From: Halobacteria archaeon
Lineage (GTDB): Bacteria; Pseudomonadota; Gammaproteobacteria; UBA9214
DNA length: 9,264 nucleotides
Assembly: GCA_013041945.1 (NCBI GenBank)
Contig: JABDRC010000191.1
Coordinates: 1-9,264, forward strand
Direction: 5' to 3'
The translations under genes were made by a program, and so were the position numbers. Shown here one piece after another: positions 6,205-9,264 of the stretch. The notes under the pieces are model-generated. The model had not been told where the DNA came from, did no database searches, and saw only the letters and a list, made by a program, of their open reading frames with translations. Numbering within the stretch: position 1 is the stretch's first letter; every line of letters starts with the position of its first letter.

Positions 6205-6575
6205 TGGCCGGCATGCCGACATGGACCATCCTCGGCGGTGGCTATCAGTCCTACCTGAAAGGTGATTACGACGCGGCCTACGAAGAGTGGCTGCCGCTGG
6301 CGGAGCTCGGTGATGCCGAGGCGCAGTACAATCTGGGCGTTATGTACGATGAAGGCGCCGGCAGGGAGCGCGACCTGGCCATGGCCGCGCAGTGGTACCG
6401 GGAAGCCGCCGAACAGGGCTTTGTGGATGCCCAGACCAATCTGGGCATGATGTACATGGGCGGCCACGGCGTGCCGCGCGACCCGGATGCCGCACGCCAG
6501 TGGTTGCAAAAGGCGGCTGATCAGGGCGATGCGGAAGCCGCCGGGCTCCTTGAACAGATCAGCACACAAACCTGA
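6204..6575 (+). CDS. Short Sel1-repeat (SLR/TPR-like) protein
   Basis: This 123-residue protein is built almost entirely of Sel1-like repeats, 36-residue alpha-helical pairs related to TPRs that serve as protein-binding scaffolds. A partial repeat (about 13-35, YQSYLKGDYDAAYEEWLPLA) precedes repeat one (36-71, from GDAEAQYNLGVMY to YREAAEQ). Repeat two is at 72-107 (GFVDAQTNLGMMYMGGHGV to LQKAADQ), and the start of a third (GDAEAAGLL) follows before the C-terminus. Proteobacterial relatives with this N-terminal pattern often carry a signal peptide; none is present here. The frame is closed by TAA at 6180-6182, so no upstream ATG is available. There is no Shine-Dalgarno; ATG 6213 (M4) is an alternative. 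The gene is divergent from queD and 93 nt before nadA. Partner and pathway are unknown. Confidence 0.82.
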   Translation: MAGMPTWTILGGGYQSYLKGDYDAAYEEWLPLAELGDAEAQYNLGVMYDEGAGRERDLAMAAQWYREAAEQGFVDAQTNLGMMYMGGHGVPRDPDAARQWLQKAADQGDAEAAGLLEQISTQT

Positions 6576-6625
6576 CTGCCCGCTTGCCCTGGCCAGGCCC
6601 GGGGAATCTGTAAATCAGCAAGTTG

Positions 6626-6631
6626 TATAAT
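6626..6631 (+). promoter_or_regulatory. Possible -10 element of the nadA promoter
   Basis: TATAAT occurs in a short AT-rich island 38 nt before the nadA ATG. No good -35 is found at 16-18 bp upstream, and the extended -10 TG is off by one base. Just upstream, CCTGGCCAGG (6588-6597) is a 10-bp palindrome without a T-run. I do not recognise a NAD-repressor operator. Confidence 0.4.
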
Positions 6632-6668
6632 ATATCGGGAAGAAACCCTGCAGCGGAATGCAGCACGT

Positions 6669-7727
6669 ATGAGTCCAGACCAGGAAACAGACATACCACC
6701 CATCCTGACGGAACCGGTCTACCCGCTGCCCGGCAGCGTGGGCGTGCCCGACTATGCACCGGGCGAACGCGAGACCCTGGTCAGCGAGATCAGGACGCTG
6801 CTCAGGGAAAAGGACGCGGTACTGGTGGCGCATTATTACACCGATGAAGACCTGCAGATGATCGCCGACGAAACCGGCGGCACGGTGGCCGATTCGCTCG
6901 AAATGGCGCGCTTCGGCAACCGCCACCCGGCCAGTACACTGGTGGTTGCGGGTGTGCGCTTCATGGGGGAGACCGCCAAGATCCTCAATCCCGAGAAGCG
7001 TGTACTGATGCCGACCCTGCAGGCCGAATGTTCACTCGATCTCGGCTGTCCGCCGGAAAAATTCATACCCTTCTGCGATGCCCACCCCGATCGAACGGTC
7101 GTCGTTTATGCCAACACCTGTGCCGAGGTCAAGGCGCGGGCGGACTGGGTGGTCACGTCCAGCATAGCCGTCGACGTGGTCCGGCACCTCAAGGAACAGG
7201 GCAAGAAGGTTCTCTGGGCGCCGGACCGGTTCCTTGGCAACTATGTCCAGCGCGTTACCGGTGCAGACATGCTGCTGTGGCAGGCCAGCTGCATCGTACA
7301 CGAACGCTTCAAGGCCGAAGCCATCCAGAACATGGTCAACCACTATCCCGATGCCGCCATCCTCGTACACCCCGAGTCGCCCGACAGCGTGATCGCGCTT
7401 GCCGATGTGGTCGGATCGACCACGCAGCTCATCAATGCCGCGAGGGAGCTGCCCAACCCCCGGTTTATCGTTGCCACCGACAACGGCATCTTCTACAAGA
7501 TGCGCCAGGCCGCACCGGACAAGATCTTCATGGAAGCACCGTCCGCCGGTGAAGGTGCAACCTGCGAAAGCTGTGCACACTGCCCCTGGATGGCGATGAA
7601 TCATCTGCGCAATCTGGCCGATGTCCTGAAAAACGGCAGCAATGAGATCCATGTGCCCGAGGACATCCGTGTCAGGGCACTCAGGGCCACGCAGCGCATG
7701 GTGGATTTCGCGGCCGCCAGAAACTGA
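6669..7727 (+). CDS. nadA: Quinolinate synthase NadA
   Basis: This cytosolic [4Fe-4S] enzyme condenses iminoaspartate (from NadB) with dihydroxyacetone phosphate to make quinolinate, the precursor of the NAD pyridine ring. It has 352 residues (E. coli 347). VAHYYTDEDLQMIADETGG (53-71) is the family N-terminal signature. The cluster ligands by comparison with E. coli are Cys121 in QAECSLDLGC, Cys208 in ASCIVHE, and Cys305, the last of the C-terminal CESCAHC (299-305, followed by PWMAMN). VYANTCAEVKA and HPESPDSV are also conserved. The CxxCxxC form is the gammaproteobacterial type. ATG 6669 is preceded by a loosely spaced GGA; an ATG at 6658 is out of frame. nadB and nadC are not in the window. 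The next gene starts 9 nt after the stop and is probably cotranscribed. Confidence 0.98.
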   Translation: MSPDQETDIPPILTEPVYPLPGSVGVPDYAPGERETLVSEIRTLLREKDAVLVAHYYTDEDLQMIADETGGTVADSLEMARFGNRHPASTLVVAGVRFMGETAKILNPEKRVLMPTLQAECSLDLGCPPEKFIPFCDAHPDRTVVVYANTCAEVKARADWVVTSSIAVDVVRHLKEQGKKVLWAPDRFLGNYVQRVTGADMLLWQASCIVHERFKAEAIQNMVNHYPDAAILVHPESPDSVIALADVVGSTTQLINAARELPNPRFIVATDNGIFYKMRQAAPDKIFMEAPSAGEGATCESCAHCPWMAMNHLRNLADVLKNGSNEIHVPEDIRVRALRATQRMVDFAAARN

Positions 7728-7736
7728 GTGCACGGC

Positions 7737-8816
7737 ATGTCCCTGGCACGTGCCGGACAGGCAAACCGGCGGCCTGCTGCCCTGGCGCCATTACTGCTGT
7801 TACTCCTGTCTGCATGTGATCCGGGTACACCTGTAGCCCCGGATGAACCACCAGCGCCCGGTCTCGGCCCCGAACACCTGGCGCTGATCGTCAATACACG
7901 CGACCCGCTCAGCATGCAGATCGCCGACTACTATGTCGACAGGCGGCAGATCCCGTCCGCCAATGTCATTCACGTGACGTTCAGGCCGGGCGACAATGTC
8001 ATGCGGCCGGAGGATTTCCGCCCCATCCGCGCAAGCGTTGAACGGCAGACCCCCGCCAGTGTGCAAGTCTATGCACTGGCCTGGACAGTGCCCTTCCGGG
8101 TCGGCTGCATGTCCATGACAACCGCCTTTGCGGCCGGATTCGATGCCGGTTTTTGTGCGGCAACCTGCAAAGCGACACGTGCAAACCCCTATTTCGACAG
8201 CCGCAGCCGGCGCCCACGGGATGATTTCGGCTGGCGCCCGGCCATGCTGCTGGCAGGGCAGGACCTCGACTCGGTCAAGGCACTGATCGACCGGGGAGTG
8301 GCTGCAGACGGAACCATGCCCGCGGGTACAGGATATCTTGTCAGCAGCAGTGACCGGGCGCGGAACGTGCGCGCGCGTTACTACAACGGCATTCGCCTGA
8401 TGCAGGCAGACCGTTTCCGGTTACAGGTCATATCGCGCGATATCCTGCAGTACCGCGACGATGTCCTGTTTTATTTCACCGGACTTGCCCGCGTGGGCAA
8501 ACTCGAGACCAATACGTTCCTGCCCGGGGCGATCGCCGATCATCTCACCTCGGCCGGTGGACGACTGGACTCGGCAGGCCGGCAGATGAGCAGCCTGCGC
8601 TGGCTAGAGGCCGGGGCAAGTGGTAGCTACGGTGCAGTAACCGAACCCTGCAATTTTCCGCAGAAATTCCCGCGTCCGGACATCGTCATCGACCGCTACC
8701 TGGACGGTGAAACCCTGATCGAGGCCTACTGGAAAAGCGTCGAGTGGCCAGGCCAGGGCGTGTTCATCGGCGAACCACTGGCCGCACCGTTCAGCATGAA
8801 TGAACAGGAATCCTAG
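7737..8816 (+). CDS. Putative lipoprotein resembling the TIGR03790 family (function unknown)
   Basis: The protein has 359 residues from ATG 7737, with GAG 8 nt upstream overlapping the nadA stop; a GTG at 7728 would add three residues. It opens with an arginine-containing n-region and six leucines, followed by the lipobox LSAC with Cys27, so it should be lipidated. Asp at +2 and Pro at +3 would, by E. coli rules, favour inner membrane retention. The mature protein starts with a Pro-rich linker, then LALIVNTRDPLSMQIADYYV (about 48-67). Later come ALAWTVPFRV, RPAMLLAGQDL, DRGVAADG, GASGSYGAVTEPCNFP (about 293-308) and LIEAYWKSVEWPGQGVFIG. These blocks match my memory of TIGR03790, an uncharacterised family described as confined to genomes with exosortase. 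Cysteines lie at about 124, 140, 144 and 305. It probably forms an operon with nadA, without an obvious functional link. The family assignment is from memory. Confidence 0.78.
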   Translation: MSLARAGQANRRPAALAPLLLLLLSACDPGTPVAPDEPPAPGLGPEHLALIVNTRDPLSMQIADYYVDRRQIPSANVIHVTFRPGDNVMRPEDFRPIRASVERQTPASVQVYALAWTVPFRVGCMSMTTAFAAGFDAGFCAATCKATRANPYFDSRSRRPRDDFGWRPAMLLAGQDLDSVKALIDRGVAADGTMPAGTGYLVSSSDRARNVRARYYNGIRLMQADRFRLQVISRDILQYRDDVLFYFTGLARVGKLETNTFLPGAIADHLTSAGGRLDSAGRQMSSLRWLEAGASGSYGAVTEPCNFPQKFPRPDIVIDRYLDGETLIEAYWKSVEWPGQGVFIGEPLAAPFSMNEQES

Positions 8817-8891
8817 TACCTAAGGACAATTTACGAACCGGCAGTCGCCCGTTACCCTGTCCCTTGTAGGCAGAAATAATACCAATAAAAC

Positions 8892-8895
8892 GGAG
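8892..8895 (+). promoter_or_regulatory. Shine-Dalgarno of the terminal small membrane-protein gene
   Basis: GGAG sits 8 nt before ATG 8904. A second ATG at 8899 is only 3 nt away and opens a 22-codon frame ending at TAA, so spacing and coding content favour 8904. Confidence 0.65.
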
Positions 8896-8903
8896 AACAT
8901 GAG

Positions 8904-9263
8904 ATGCAGCAGCACAAGGTACACAGTGCAGCCGGCAGCCGGACCCCTCCCAGGCCCGGCGCCTTAAGACTCGTCATTCATATCGTAAAAGGCGCATTCG
9001 TCAACGGCATGCAGTTCCCCGCACTGCTGTGCATCGGCCTGACGATGGCCCTCTACCACGAGCAATTCCCCTATCACGAAATCATCGCGGCGCTGCTGGT
9101 CGGCAGTCTCGTGCTGATCGGGCTGCTGCGCGGCTGCATCAACTGGCAAGAGGACCTGGCCGAATACCAGGGACATCTGGCCATGCTGCGCCACCAGGAG
9201 CAGCTTGGCGAGTCCAAGCGCGATCAGGCCGGTCGTCGTTTTATTCCGTACATGCATCGCTAG
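8904..9263 (+). CDS. Small membrane protein of unknown function (two predicted transmembrane helices)
   Basis: I do not recognise this 119-residue protein. It has a basic, Pro-containing N-terminus (1-30) and a first hydrophobic segment around 33-51 (GMQFPALLCIGLTMALYH). A short loop with HEQFPYHE follows, then a second hydrophobic segment around 59-78 (IIAALLVGSLVLIGLLRGC). The C-terminal tail (79-119) is hydrophilic, with a helical, Gln/Glu-rich stretch (EDLAEYQGHLAMLRHQEQ) that could form a short coiled coil. By the positive-inside rule both termini are probably cytoplasmic. The ribosome-binding site is good and the gene ends with TAG one base before the window edge. It lies 87 nt after the lipoprotein gene; a weak promoter (AATAAT at 8875-8880) may lie between, so cotranscription is uncertain. 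Confidence 0.65.
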   Translation: MQQHKVHSAAGSRTPPRPGALRLVIHIVKGAFVNGMQFPALLCIGLTMALYHEQFPYHEIIAALLVGSLVLIGLLRGCINWQEDLAEYQGHLAMLRHQEQLGESKRDQAGRRFIPYMHR

Positions 9264-9264
9264 G

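Noticed and set aside
7032..7733. Minus-strand frame of 233 codons
   Set aside because: It is fully antisense to nadA; a shadow frame.
1..9264. CRISPR array, insertion sequence, tRNA or toxin-antitoxin pair
   Set aside because: No spaced direct repeats, transposase motifs, terminal inverted repeats, cloverleaf-forming segments or toxin-like small gene pairs were seen.

Overview
The window is about 9.3 kb of compact chromosome, roughly 60% G+C by eye, from what looks like a free-living gammaproteobacterium. The evidence is an adjacent fabA-fabB pair (anaerobic unsaturated fatty acid synthesis), a proteobacterial YajQ, a YihY/BrkB-family membrane protein and a NadA with the C-terminal CxxCxxC. 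A lipoprotein resembling TIGR03790, a family I recall as found with exosortase/PEP-CTERM genomes, suggests an environmental lineage; I cannot name the genus. I see no mobile element, CRISPR array, tRNA or rRNA.

Layout. 1-373 (minus): 5' part of a yihY/BrkB gene running off the left edge. 629-1969 (plus): a receiver plus degenerate GGDEF protein with a long acidic linker and a basic amphipathic C-terminus. 2082-2564 (plus): yajQ with its own promoter. 2673-3224 and 3235-4455 (plus): fabA and fabB, tightly coupled. 4496-5530 and 5595-6020 (minus, converging on fabB): an exported protein with two thioredoxin folds and, upstream of it in a likely operon, a QueD/PTPS-family enzyme. 6204-6575 (plus, divergent from queD): a short Sel1-repeat protein. 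6669-7727 (plus): nadA, followed 9 nt later by the TIGR03790-like lipoprotein gene (7737-8816). 8904-9263 (plus): a small two-helix membrane protein of unknown function.

How the genes work together. Most entries are ordinary core metabolism: fatty acid desaturation (fabA/fabB), NAD synthesis (nadA) and pterin/queuosine chemistry (queD). The most interesting part is the left third. The response regulator has lost the GGDEF catalytic signature (it reads GSSRF) and probable substrate residues, but keeps an RxxD motif at the exact spacing of the c-di-GMP inhibitory site. It also keeps all receiver-domain phosphorylation residues and carries a putative membrane-binding tail. It therefore looks like a phosphorylation-gated c-di-GMP receptor rather than a cyclase. 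The next gene, yajQ, belongs to a family with reported c-di-GMP-binding members.

Secondary points of interest are the double-CxxC exported protein, the TIGR03790-like lipoprotein with Asp at +2, and a 14-codon ORF overlapping the Sel1 gene start. I found no clear evidence for a wholly new multi-gene system.
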